Part shown: positions 45,400 to 56,620 of the stretch, piece after piece
How the letters are laid out: each line of letters begins with the position of its first letter
How positions within the stretch are numbered: position 1 is the first letter of the stretch
DNA from: Scleropages formosus
Lineage: Eukaryota > Chordata > Actinopteri > Osteoglossiformes > Osteoglossidae
Length of the DNA: 64,000 nt
NCBI RefSeq assembly: GCF_900964775.1
Contig: NC_041815.1
Span: 3,596,001 to 3,660,000, forward strand
Direction of reading: 5' to 3'
The notes under the pieces: model-generated
Told to the model about the DNA's origin: nothing
The model's database searches: none
What the model saw: the letters and a program-made list of their open reading frames with translations, nothing else
Position numbers and translations under genes: made by a program

Positions 45400-46344
45400 A
45401 TGGTGGAGGGAAACCACAGCTCTATAACAGAGTTTTTCATTATGGGTTTTCCTGGACTTCATCCCAATTACTATGGCCTAATCGCCACTATTTGTTTCTT
45501 GGTCTATTTCTTTGCTTTAGTGGGGAATACAATCTTCCTAGTCCTGTTTGCAACAGACCGGAACCTGCACAAACCCATGTATTTCATTATCTTACACTTA
45601 GTTGTGTCTGATGTGCTGTACAGTAGCATCACTTTGCCAAAGATCATCGCCAGGTATTGGTTTCAGGCAGGAACCATTTCATTCACTGCTTGCTTTCTGC
45701 AGATGTACTTCATACATTTTTTTGGAACATTAAATGCCTTCATACTACTAATTATGGCACTGGACAGGTTTGTGGCAGTTTGTTTCCCTCTCAGATATTC
45801 CACAGTTATGACAAATTCCACTATTTTGATTCTCAGCATCGCTTCATGTGTGGTGGCCACAAGCTTCTCGCTGATGATGGTAATAAGAGCATACCCCTTG
45901 CCATACTGTAAGTCCAAAGCGATCATTCAGTGTTATTGTGATTACAGTTCAGTCACAGCACTGGCATGTATTGACAGATCTGCTTATGCTTTTTCAGCTT
46001 TAGTTTTTGCTATGGTTGTGCTATTGTCACCTTTGGCTTTCATCATATTCTCTTATTGTGCCATAATTGTGGCAGTCTTTAAAATTGCTAGCACTCAGGG
46101 TCGCCTCAAAACCCTTTCCACCTGTAGCCCCCAACTTATCATAATTGCCCTCTACTTTGTCCCTCGGTGTTTTGTTATTTTGGCAAGTAACATGGGAGTT
46201 ACATTCAGCACCGATTTGCGCATCGCCATAATCATGTTATACAGTCTGCTACCTCCAATGGTCAATCCACTCATTTACTGCTTAAGGACAAAAGAAGTGA
46301 AGAAAAGTTTGAGTAAAAGATTCAAGAGAACAGTGCACATATAA
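45400..46344 (+). CDS. Odorant receptor OR-A2, intact
   Basis: Odorant receptor of 314 residues, one coding exon, duplicate of OR-A1. Same motif set: NHSS, GNTIF, KPMYFII, MALDRFVAVCFPLRY, SYCAII, TLSTCSPQLIII and PMVNPLIYC. It differs from OR-A1 in the N-terminus (FIMGFPGLHPNYYGLI, closer to OR-B and OR-C), at YCDYSSVTALAC in extracellular loop 2 (OR-A1 has YCDHGS), at AYAFSALV, and at Met in ASNMGV. Changes in the N-terminus and ECL2 could affect ligand access. The promoter module is conserved, so it is probably expressed independently of OR-A1. Confidence 0.95.
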   Translation: MVEGNHSSITEFFIMGFPGLHPNYYGLIATICFLVYFFALVGNTIFLVLFATDRNLHKPMYFIILHLVVSDVLYSSITLPKIIARYWFQAGTISFTACFLQMYFIHFFGTLNAFILLIMALDRFVAVCFPLRYSTVMTNSTILILSIASCVVATSFSLMMVIRAYPLPYCKSKAIIQCYCDYSSVTALACIDRSAYAFSALVFAMVVLLSPLAFIIFSYCAIIVAVFKIASTQGRLKTLSTCSPQLIIIALYFVPRCFVILASNMGVTFSTDLRIAIIMLYSLLPPMVNPLIYCLRTKEVKKSLSKRFKRTVHI

Positions 46345-47690
46345 TAAGCCACTACATTTCACATCTTTACAAATTTTTACTAGTAAACATTTCACACACT
46401 GACAAAAAATAAATGTTGCTAAATAACTAACAACATGGCATCTATTTCAACTATATCAAGCAAGACCCTGGAATTGCATCTGTAATATTTCAAGCATACC
46501 TAAATGACATTAATATGTATTTGGCAAAAAAATTTACCATAAATATCCTGAAAATTACAAGAAACACCTTGAAACTGTCAAGTAGTGTGAGTGACAAGAG
46601 AGTGTGTTCCACTGATGTATGGATGAGTGACCCATTGTAATTAGTATATCTAGCAGTTTAAGTCACCTTGATGAATAACGTATGTGGGCTGACAACACTA
46701 TAGAGTTCATTGAAGATCGTTCTGGAGAAAAGCATCTTCTGAATAAATAAATGTAAATATAACTAAATTATTTCATGTAGAGATCTTCATGCCTTTTTCA
46801 AACCACTAGCTCCTCGATTCCGAATTGTATCTGGGCGGATGCTTCAATAAGCTGACTCTGAGACAGCATTCAGGGAGCATTAAATGGTCCAGAGAGAAAG
46901 TCAAAATGGGAAAATGGAAAAAAAGCTTCTGATTATATATTTTTTGTATTTTATAGTTGTCCACTAAGTGTTTATATACTAATTAAACAAATTTCTGTTT
47001 AATTGTCAAAAATAAAACTGTAATAGCACCCACTACCTGTCTTTTTATTCTGGGTCAGTTGCGCTGTGTATCCCACATGACATATTCCTGTAACAGCATA
47101 GGGGATAGCACAGGGGAAGTGTGGTTGCAGTGTACATTTCACCTGGGTATTGGAACCAAGCCAAGTAAAGGTACTGAACAGCTAAATAGCTAAGTCTCAG
47201 TTACGTTGGGCAGAATCTAAAAATCTGGGAACCTGAAAGGTCAATGGAAAATGTTAAGGTCCTTGGCAATCAAATCATCCACTTACAGCTGTCAACTAGG
47301 AGGGTCCTAGTAAGCTGTAGGAACAGGAAATGCTGTTGGACTTTAAGGTATGGCTGAAAGAAACCTTCGCTAATGAGAAGGTGAAAGCTGGGGGAGCAGA
47401 GACTGGAGCAAATGCTGGAGAGAAGAAGACCAAATAACCAACAGAGACTGAAATATAATCTCTCCTATTGTGAGTGAAGGAGAAGGCTGGATGAGTGTGA
47501 GGCCAGGGCAGATATAGTCATGTAGTTTCAGTGAGACAACTGCCAAATGTCACTGCTGTTTGCAGTTGCCATTTCGTTCTTTGTTTGTTCATTTATTGCT
47601 AATCACAAGTGTTGTGAGTAGAATATTCTACACGGCATTCTCTGTGTTTTTAGATCCTGTTCATACTTAAGTGTGGCCTTGGGGCTCAAT
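46345..47690. other. OR-A2 3' flank
   Basis: Aligns with 15318-16913. About 46585-46755 is the 3' half of a SINE D copy (GTGTTCCACTGATGTATGGA to GGAGAAAAGCATC) that unit 1 lacks. No gene. Confidence 0.6.
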
Positions 47691-50600
47691 TGTCACGCCT
47701 CCACTCAGCGGCCGACAAGCAACACCTGCCCCCAACCCAGATCGCGCCCAGATCGGAGCACAGGAGCAATCCTTGAAAAGGATTGATGAAACACTCCATA
47801 GGCTCCTTGTAGCCCTCCAACAAAGTGGGATCATCCAAGCCACTGGAGATTCCGCCGAACCGGAAGCTCTTCTTTGTGACATCAAGTGCAACCCCCCCGA
47901 AAACCCCAGCCCGGAACCCTGCCTTGCCATGCCAGATAAGTTTGATGGCTCGCCCAATAACTGCCAGGGGTTTCTTATGCAATGCGAGCTGGTGTTTGCA
48001 AGCTCTCCGAAGGCTTACCAGGCAGACAAACCAAAGATTGCCTTCGTTTTAGTCCTCCTCAGCAGACCGGCGCAGCATTGGAGCACTGCCACTTAGTCCA
48101 CGTGCACCCACATGATGTACACGGCATTCCAGAAAAAGTTCAAGGCAGTCTTTGACCACTCGCTCTCCACCCAAGCTGCCAGTGACCGTCTGTTACAGAT
48201 CTGGCAGGGCAACTGCTCGGTGGTGAGCTATGCCTTTGAGTTCCACACCCTGCCAGAGCAAAGTGGCTGGAACACCTCCTCCCTGCTGCCCATCTTCAGA
48301 AATGGTCTCCAGCCTCGCATCCAGACCAAACTGTTCTACCATGGAGAGACTGGACGCTGGACTATGGAAACAGCTGTGTCAGTGGAAAACCTGGCCCGTG
48401 AGTTAGCCGCACCACCGTCTGCCCCTCCGGAAGAGGGCCCCTAGCTGATGTAGATTATGCAAGGATGCCTCACCCTGGAGGAGCAACAACGCCACCTCTA
48501 GGAGCGTCGGTGCCTGTACTGTGGAGCCTGGATGATATACTCATCTTTTCCAGGACAAAGGAACAGCACATCCTGCAGGTGAGGATCGTGCTCCGCAGGT
48601 TGTTATGGAACCACTTGTATGTCAAGGGGAAGAAGTGTTTATTCCACTAATCCCACGTGTCCTTCCTAGGGTACATCCTCAGCCCGAATGGGGTAGCCAT
48701 GGATCCAGGCAAGGTTCAAGCAGTGCTGGATTGGCCTCAACCTACCATGCTTAAAGCTCTCCAACGCTTTCTGGGGTTTGCCAATTTTTATGGCAGGTTC
48801 ATCGATGGATATAGCACCATTGCTGCCCCTCTCACTGCACTGACCTTGGGCAAGAACACCAGAGTGCACTGAACAGAGGAGGCTGACAAGGCATTCCGGG
48901 AGCTGCAGGCCCGGTTCACCTCTGCCCCGGTACTCAAACATCCCAACCCCTCTCTTTCATTTGTCATTGAGGTGGATGCTTCTTTAGTAGGGGTAGGGGC
49001 GGTTCTTTCCCAGCAGCAAGGGAACCCTTCTGAGATGTACCCCTGCTCCTGTTTTCCCAGAAGCTGTACCCAGTCGAGCAAAATTATGACATCAGCAACC
49101 ACAAGCTGCTGGCCATTAAGGTCGCATTGGAGGAGTGGCGACACTGGCTGGAGGGTGCCGTCCATCCCCTTCTGGTGCTGACTGATTACCGCAACTTTAA
49201 ATACCTCCGTCAAGCGCGCAGACTCAACCCCCGTGAAGCCAGGTGGGCTGTATTCTTCACTTGTTTCCATTTTACAGATTCCTACAACCCTGGTTTCAAG
49301 AACACCAAGGCCAATGCCCTATCTTGAATTCATGATCCTGATCTACCGACTGACCATCCTGAACTTATTCTACCCCGACATCGGCTGGTGGCTCCAGTCC
49401 CGGTGGCAGTTTTTCCGGGAGCTACAAGATGCTCAGGCAGCCAAGGTAGAACCCCCAGGCAAACCCGTAGGTAAGGAGTATATACTTACAAGCATGAGAA
49501 CCTCCTTGCTGCAATGAGCCCATGAATTCCCAGCAGCAGGGCATCCAGGGGCCCATAGGTCTTTCTCCCTACTGCAGGGGCAATTGTGGTGGCCCTCCAT
49601 GGCGGACAATGTCTGCAAACATGTGGAGGACTGCTCCATGTGCACCCAGTGAAAAACCACAACCCTGAAGCAGGCCAGACTTCTGAAACTTTTACCCGTG
49701 CCCGTGCACCCATGGTCTCACGTGCCGTTGACTTCCTAGTGGTCTTTCCCCTGCCCGATGGTAAAACGACCATCCTCACCCTGATGAATTGGTTCTCCAA
49801 GGCCTGTTGACTGTTCCCTTTTCCGAGACGGCTGAAACCCTGTTCCAGCAGGTATTTCGGCTGCTCAGGCTGCCAGAACATATCATGTCGGACCGGGGAC
49901 TCCAGTTCACCTCCAGGGTCTGGAAGGCATTTTGAAACAAACTAGGAGTACTGGTGAGCTTGACATCTGGCTACCACCTACAGGCCAATGGCTAAGTCAA
50001 GAGACTACAACAAGACGTGTCCGGGTACCTCCATTCATACTGCGCCCAAAAGCAACATCAGTAGGTCCGGTTTCTGCCATGGGTAGAGCATGCCCATAAT
50101 GCCTTGTCCCTCTCCTCCACAGGACTTTCCCCTTTCTAGTGCATCCTGGGGTGTTGTTGTCACGAACCACGTTGCAGCCTTTCAAGTTTGCAAATGACGA
50201 GACCGACTCCTGGGTTTCTAATAAAACGTTACATTTAATTAAAATACCAACAAATATCTGTCGCTCCACTTGTACACTCTGAGGCAGTACACCCTGAGTC
50301 AAACTCTTCTTCACTACTTCTTTTTGCATTTACGCAAAAAGACCAAGGAACGTAATTAACGTATGGACATCTAGTGGCAGTTCTATAAATCGCATTTCAA
50401 ATTGTACAATTAAACTCAATGCCAATCATTCATCAGCAATTACAAGTTGACAACCAAATACAAACAACACCTTTCCACACAACATCAACAACACCAACTC
50501 GAACAATAAAAATACAACATGGGGTACCAATCAGCTCTGTTTCCATGGCAGGCCACCCCGAGTCAGGTACCAGCAGTGGATAACTGGTACAGGGACAGCA

Positions 50601-51252
50601 GCGGGACCTGGTGCTTGATCCAGAACCACCTCCAGAAACAAACAATGAGGTTCAAGACACAGACGGACTGACATCCCTGTACCTTGTCTTTCCTGCCCGG
50701 ACAATGGGACTGCCTTTCCACTCGTGACTTTAAACCGCCACTGCCATCACGAAAACTCACTTATCCCTTCATTGGACTCTATAAGATCCTCTGCCAGGTA
50801 ATCCCAGTGACCTATCTACTTCAGCTTCCCCCAGTATGGGGATTCACCAGATCTTCCACAGGTCCTTGCTAAAGCTCTGCAGCACTTCACTTCTCCAGCC
50901 ATCCTCCAGGGTTGCTCCTCCTCCGTTGGTTCAGGTGGATAGAGAACTAGCTTACGCTGTCCAGGCCCTGTTGGATTCCAGGTGCTGGGGGCGGACGATG
51001 CAGTACTTGGTGGGCTGGGAGGGGTATGGCCCAGAGGAACGGTCATGGGTCACTGCGTGTGATATCCCGGATCCCGATTTGATTGCACAGGGATCACCTG
51101 AACCGCCTTGCACCCCATCCTCGGGGGCATCCTCTGATTCTGGATTGGGCAGCTGGAGCTGCCCGTACGGGGGGGGGGGGGGGGGGGTGTACTGTCGTGC
51201 CTCCACTCAGCAGCTGTCGAGCGAGCAGTTGTTTCTGGACCATATCATGACA
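47691..51252 (+). mobile_element. Chromoviral Gypsy retrotransposon (sushi-like), broken, with nested insert
   Basis: Terminal sequences TGTCACGCCTCC at the left and CATATCATGACA at the right, with LTR-like repeats CCTCCACTCAGC at both ends (47696 and 51198). In order: gag (47.7-48.44 kb), part of reverse transcriptase, RNase H ([17 protein letters not shown]), integrase, a chromodomain-like region ([16 protein letters not shown]) and a 19-G polypurine tract at 51169-51187. A 367-bp element is nested at 50153-50519. The flanks match unit 1 around 16913 without the element; no perfect target duplication survives. Broken, many breaks; inserted after the duplication. Confidence 0.85.
50153..50519 (-). 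mobile_element. Probable solo LTR nested in the Gypsy element
   Basis: Interrupts the integrase-side coding region between copies of TGGGGT (50147-50152 and 50520-50525). Starts GTTGTTGTCACG and ends ATACAACA, so TG...CA termini are available. In reverse it shows TTTATTAGAAACCC, resembling an LTR polyadenylation region. Family unknown; a non-autonomous DNA element is an alternative. Confidence 0.6.
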
Positions 51253-51275
51253 CCAGTAGATAGTTACCTGCAGTA

Positions 51276-51510
51276 CATTTACATTGACTGATTTCTCATA
51301 TGCTTTTCTCCAAAGCGACATACATCAGAGAACAATACAAAAAGTGCATAATGTCAACAGAAGGACAGATTTGGATGCAATCATGTGATTATAGAGTACA
51401 GTCCATTTATAACAAACCACCATATAAACCAGTATACATTACACAAATATAGGGTTTTTTGCATATACGGTTATTCAGTTATTAAAAACTATGAAACATA
51501 AAAGAGGGGT
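51276..51510 (-). repeat. LINE C 3' end relic, unit 2 copy
   Basis: Counterpart of 16928-17215 (GCTTTTCTCCAAAGCGACATAC in reverse sense). Confidence 0.6.
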
Positions 51511-51954
51511 GTCTGTTTGCATCAGCCCATTTTTGTTTGTTCTCTTCATGTCCTATGCTGAAGATAGCAGCACTAGATGGCAGCAGAGACTGTAATAAAC
51601 AGTTTCAGCAATTATTTCCCGACTACTGATAACTGTTCTTTGTGATAATTCAACAGATAGGAAATGCACATTTACACAGAAAGGTTGTAGCTGTATAATC
51701 TCTAATGCAGACAGCTATGTTCCTTTCTCCAAAATGTAATTCTTTAAAAAATAAAATATAAAGTGCATTTATCCTTGCATGACAACAAATATCCTACTAC
51801 TAGGGAAAACCCATAATGTAGGTAAGAGGCAAGGGCGTAAGTTGATTTATATAAATGCTGAATTTCCAAAAAAACAACTTCTTATACATCGAATACATTT
51901 GGAAATCACCTAATGTTCTGAAATATAGTAATTTTTTTATGGAACAATTTATGT

Positions 51955-52470
51955 TCCACTTGGCCATGTGTGAAAATTCAGGAGAATATAATAGAATTTT
52001 TGGGCCTTGTTACATGAGGCAAAAAAACCACATGTAGCAATTCAGAGTAACAACCATCTGCTAGCAGTCAAGCATGATGGTGGAAGTGTGATGGTCTGGG
52101 GACATTGTCCTGGTGTAGTACCTGGGCAGCTTGGTATCACTGAAGAAACCATGAATTCCTCTTCGTATCAGAAAATTCTAAATGACTGTGTTAGGCTATC
52201 AGTTCATGAGATGAAGTTCAAACAAAGCTGGGACATGAAGCAAAGCAACAATCCCAAGCATACGAGCAGGCCAACATCAGAATAGCTGGGGGAAAAATAA
52301 AGTTATAGAGGTCCTAATCAAAGTCCTCATTTGATTTTAATTAAGATACCCTGGAAATACCTGAGAAAAGCTGCTCATGCTTAAAAACTGGGAAAGGTTG
52401 CTGAGCAGAAGCAGTTCTATATGGTAGCAGGCCTGAATTCCTCCAGACTGATGAGGGAGCCCAGTCATCA
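51955..52470 (+). mobile_element. Tc1/mariner transposon relic, unit 2 copy
   Basis: Counterpart of 17740-18275. A 92-codon open stretch (52007-52285) shows VKHDGGSVMVWG, GQLGITEETMNSSSYQKIL and NNPKHTSRPTSE. The usual QDNDPKHT has become QSNNPKHT, losing the catalytic Asp, so it is inactive. Confidence 0.8.
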
Positions 52471-52739
52471 GCTACAAGGTAATGCTTACCTGCATTCATT
52501 GCATCTGAAAATGATGCAATCAGTCATTGTCTGTGAAGAGGCAGCTACTTTTTTACATATATAATGGCACATTTCATCATCCTCCACATCAAAGAAATTA
52601 CATAAAACAATACAGAGGTCATTTTTTCTCTGTCAGGTTCCATTAATATACTACTGACAAAAAGATCTGATCACATTTCATGTAAAGAAGCTGCTGAAAT
52701 AGAATAAATGGGCAAACACTTTTTCACATATATGCAGAA

Positions 52740-53058
52740 TAACAGCGTAGCACAGTGGAGCAGTGGCTTTCCTCATAGTCTCTGCACAGTTCAGGAAGAG
52801 CTTTGAATCTATCTCAGTCTGTATGGAGTTTACATGTTCTCCCTGTGTCTGTGTGGGTTTCTCTGGGTGCTCTGGTTTCCTCCCACAGTCCAAAGACATG
52901 CAGTTCAGGTAACTTGGACTGTCTGAAACTACCTTTGGTGTGTAACAGTGTGTGTGTGGCTATCCTGTTCAGGGTATCCCCCTTTGCCTTCTGCCTAGTG
53001 TTTCAGGATTGGAGCACAGCGACTCTGACCAGGACAAGTGGTTAACGAAAGTGAGTGA
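52740..53058 (+). repeat. DANA/Mermaid-like SINE, unit 2 copy
   Basis: Counterpart of 18528-18838, with about 8 extra bases near 52776. In unit 1 a Gypsy element (18852) was inserted just after it. Confidence 0.7.
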
Positions 53059-53139
53059 GTGAGAGCATATATAAAGAATAACTATTTACTAATCAGGCTC
53101 TTGTTTTTTATTTTTTGTTTCAAGAATAGATGAGAGTGA

Positions 53140-53435
53140 TCAGACTCAGGGCCACAAGAGTGCTTAGGATATCCTGGACACCCCAGGGCGGTAGGCTAGT
53201 CAGGGGACACACTGGATGGGACACCAAGGTATTGCAGGGTAGTTTTATACACATTTGATCACAAACTATTCATGGGAAATTTAGATTCATCGATTAACCT
53301 GTGTTTGCACTATGGGAGGAAATCCAAACAAAAGCAGCAATAACATTCAAACTCAGCATGGACAGTGTTGATTCAAACTCATGACCAAATGCACAGCCTA
53401 TGAGGATCTATGAAGCACCATGCCATGGTCACCAT
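53140..53435 (-). repeat. Degraded DANA-like SINE, unit 2 copy
   Basis: Counterpart of 20950-21350, with only one of the two internal repeats. Confidence 0.5.
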
Positions 53436-53510
53436 ACTGTCTTACATACCCTGAGTTTTTTATTTTTAATGTACTACTGAAAAAATAATGATCTTAGTGA
53501 TGATGAATCT

Positions 53511-53612
53511 TAATGATCTCTCTAGTGGCTTATGCTTTTAGAGATTATGTTTTGACAGAAGTTATTCCCAGTGGTTAGGTGGCAGAATTAACAAACAAAC
53601 CAGGTATATATA
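53511..53612 (+). promoter_or_regulatory. Putative odorant receptor promoter module of OR-B2
   Basis: TAATGA at 53511-53516, TCCCAGTGGT at 53566-53575 (55 bases on) and TATATATA at 53605-53612. The Olf/EBF-like site is closer to consensus than in OR-B1 (GTGG instead of GTTG). Confidence 0.58.
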
Positions 53613-54999
53613 CTGAATACATAGAGCACTCTTTACAGTAATATGAGCATTAGCTCTTATGTGTCACAGCCAAGGTATGGAACAATGCTTTTTACAGTAG
53701 GACATTTTTGACAGTGAAGAAAAGTACAATATTTCATCAAGGTGCTACTTTTTTGTTTATTTATTTATTTATCAAAAGCAAGGTTATATCAGGTTCTTAA
53801 CATTTGCCTAAATTAATTATTTTGTGTTTTAGTATTTATTGAAAAGAATCTTAAACATTAAATTAATAAACTGTTGCAATATGCATATTTAAAGTATGAT
53901 AATCATTTTTTTCTCCCAATAGCTGGAGTGCTCCTAGGTCTTGAACTGTGTAGTTGAAATTTCAGGAAGAAAAGCCACTAGTTCTTTGAAGGATCAAGAA
54001 GGTGGAAAAATATTCAATTAACTCTAGTGTTAATGGAGCCACAATTGATTTATTCAGTGGAGTGTATGGGATATTATTGAATTGAAAAATGGAAACAATT
54101 AATGGAAAAGATATGTGGCAGGTACCAACTTACTACAATTCAGGCAGTAGAGGTTTTGCTTACACTGGGTCACAGAGGTCCTTATTTAATTCTGTGGTTA
54201 CGAAGTCTACTTGTATGTGGTTTTGACATGTTCAACAATCTTTGACAGTGAGATTCAACCAGAGAATAATTCTTCTGTTTTGCAATATGTGATTGCTGTC
54301 CCTCTTAACCTTGTTTTGTATCTTGTCATGATTTTGACAATATTGCCAAAAGCACATTAAATAATTTTTTAGTTTATATGTCAGAACCATTAGTTCAGGT
54401 GTCTACCTTCCTAAAAATCTGTTAATTCTCAGTCTTACATTGCTTCTCACAGAATTCTCACAAAAACCCTTAAAATAATTGGTATTAAATTTAATATGCC
54501 TCACTTAGCTGGTTGCTTCAAAGTAAGTGTTTTCGGATGGTGTTTCCAAAAATTTGTCCCACACCTGAAGAGCTGGAGAACCTCCTATAATCAATCCACA
54601 TAGAAAATTTTTGTTTTTTGGATGTTTTGAATTAACCTCTTCAGTTGCCTACACAATTTAAACTCCGTTATTAAACCGATAATTACCAGAACCCTTTTAG
54701 TATCTAAAGTGTTTTAATTAATGATGAGCATAGTTTTTGTGTGTGTGTAAGAGAGAGACAAAAATGGAAAGAGTGAGTAAATTTGTACCTGAGTTTTGGA
54801 TAATCCATTTTTTTGAGAAAATTCAAGTGGCATTAACTTAAAATGAATTCTGACTTCATATTAGACATTCTGTTAGATCTATAGCCCATGTACCAGTTGG
54901 CAAATCTGTGGTTACACCATATACAAATACTTGAAATAGATTAAAAAAAAATGTAAGTAAGTAAATAAGTTAGTTAATTAATTAATTAATTAATGGTTT

Positions 55000-55280
55000 A
55001 GATGTACAACAGTGTAGCGGGTAGGTGGTTGCCTCACAGAGCCTAGAAGGTGTGAGGCGATGTAACTTCAGTGTCTGTACAGTTTGGGTCAAGTTTGTTT
55101 AGTCTTCTTTACATAGGTATTTATGTAGGTGTATTTACGTAGCTTTCCTTCTGCAGTCCAAAGACAAGTTTAACACAGCTGAACTTGAAACAAAGCACCT
55201 TTACGTGGCCTTGTTGTGATGGAGCGGCATCCTATCCAGGGTGCACCATGCACACTATATATTAAGAGAATGATTAAAGA
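55000..55280 (+). repeat. DANA-like SINE relic, unit 2 copy
   Basis: Counterpart of 23195-23470. Confidence 0.55.
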
Positions 55281-55364
55281 CCATATCCAAAATTACAAAA
55301 AAAAATTCATTTTGTAAATATACATTATTAATATGAATATTAATTGAACATTGATATTATAGAT

Positions 55365-55573
55365 AGGGGGGTGCGGTGGCGCAGTGGGTTGGACCACAGT
55401 ACTGCTTTCCAGTGGGTCTGGGGTTCGAGTCCCGCTTGGGGTGCCCTGCGACGGACTGGCGTCCTGTCCTGGGTGTGTCCCCTCCCCCTCCGGCCTTACG
55501 CCCTGTGTTGCCGGGTAGGCTCCGGTTCCCCGCGACCCCGTATGGGACGAGCGGTTCTGAAAATGTGTGTGTG
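55365..55573 (+). repeat. SINE A copy, target duplication TATTATAGAT
   Basis: Near-consensus copy flanked by TATTATAGAT at 55355-55364 and 55574-55583, ending about 80 bases before the OR-B2 splice acceptor. It is independent of the SINE A at the matching place in unit 1. Confidence 0.93.
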
Positions 55574-55690
55574 TATTATAGATTGAAAATCAGCTAAAAT
55601 CATAGAAATCAGTTATAAAGAGTAAAGTTTACTAAAAAGGCATTATTTTGCTTTTTCAGATTGCCGTTAGACTGAGGATTGCAGTTCATC

Positions 55691-56620
55691 ATGGTGGATG
55701 GAAACCGCAGTTCCATAACTGAATTTTTCATTATGGGCTTTCCGGGACTGCAACCCGGTTACTATGGTCTTATAGGCACTATTTTATTCTTTGTCTATTT
55801 CTTCATTTTACTAGGAAATGCAATATTTTTTTTCCTGTTCCTAACAGATCGGAATCTCCACAAACCTATGTATTTCATCATCTCAAACCTTGCTGTGTCT
55901 GATGTGCTGTTCAGCACCACCACTTTACCAAAGATCATTGCCAGGTACTGGTTTCACGCAGGAACCATTTCATTTACTGCCTGCTTTGTGCAGATGTTCT
56001 TTGTGCACTATTTTGGATCATTAAATGCCTTCATACTACAAATGATGGCTCTAGACAGATACACAGCAATTCGCTACCCTCTCAGATACCCTACAATTAT
56101 GACAAATTCTGTTATTATAATTCTTAGTATAATATCATGGGTGTTAGGACAAGCATGCTCATTGATGATGGTAATAAGAGCATATCCCCTGCCATACTGC
56201 GCTTCCAACACCATCATTCAGTGTTACTGTGATCACATTTCAATCACAACACTGGCATGTACTGACCGGACCCCTTATGCTTTCCCAGCTTTCGTTTTTG
56301 CTATGATTGTGCTATTGGTACCTCTTGCTTTTATTGTATTCTCTTACTGTGCCATCATTGTAGTAGTACTTCGAATTGCCACTACACAAGGGCGCCTCAA
56401 AACCCTTTCCACATGCACTCCTCAGCTAATCATAATAGCTCTCTACTTCTTCCCACGGTGTTTTGTGTATCTTGCAAGCAATGTGGGAATAACATTCAGT
56501 ACTGATTTGCGCATTGCTATCATCATGTTATACAGTCTGCTCCCCCCCATGGTCAATCCACTCATTTACTGCTTAAGGACTAAAGAGGTAAAAGAAAGTT
56601 TGATCAAAAGGTTCAGGTGA
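55691..56620 (+). CDS. Odorant receptor OR-B2, intact
   Basis: Odorant receptor of 309 residues, duplicate of OR-B1. I chose the ATG at 55691 to match OR-B1; an in-frame ATG four codons earlier (55679) also lies after the acceptor and cannot be excluded. Motifs: NRSS, GNAIFFF, KPMYFII, TLPKIIARYWF, MALDRYTAIRYPLRY, SYCAII, TLSTCTPQLIII and PMVNPLIYC. At the end of TM3 the usual Cys of DRYxAIC is Arg (CGC for TGC in OR-B1), an unusual substitution at a very conserved OR position next to the G-protein contact. Otherwise intact and highly similar to OR-B1. Confidence 0.94.
   Translation: MVDGNRSSITEFFIMGFPGLQPGYYGLIGTILFFVYFFILLGNAIFFFLFLTDRNLHKPMYFIISNLAVSDVLFSTTTLPKIIARYWFHAGTISFTACFVQMFFVHYFGSLNAFILQMMALDRYTAIRYPLRYPTIMTNSVIIILSIISWVLGQACSLMMVIRAYPLPYCASNTIIQCYCDHISITTLACTDRTPYAFPAFVFAMIVLLVPLAFIVFSYCAIIVVVLRIATTQGRLKTLSTCTPQLIIIALYFFPRCFVYLASNVGITFSTDLRIAIIMLYSLLPPMVNPLIYCLRTKEVKESLIKRFR

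Larger units (their letters stand above)
53640..55659 (+). other. Inferred 5' leader exon and intron of OR-B2
   Basis: Possible donor GCAAG|GTTATA (GT at 53783) and acceptor CTTTTTCAG ending at 55659. Relative to OR-B1 the leader exon lacks the GGAGCTTTCTGGACA segment. The intron has an old DANA-like SINE (55000-55280) and a young SINE A (55365-55573). Confidence 0.45.
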
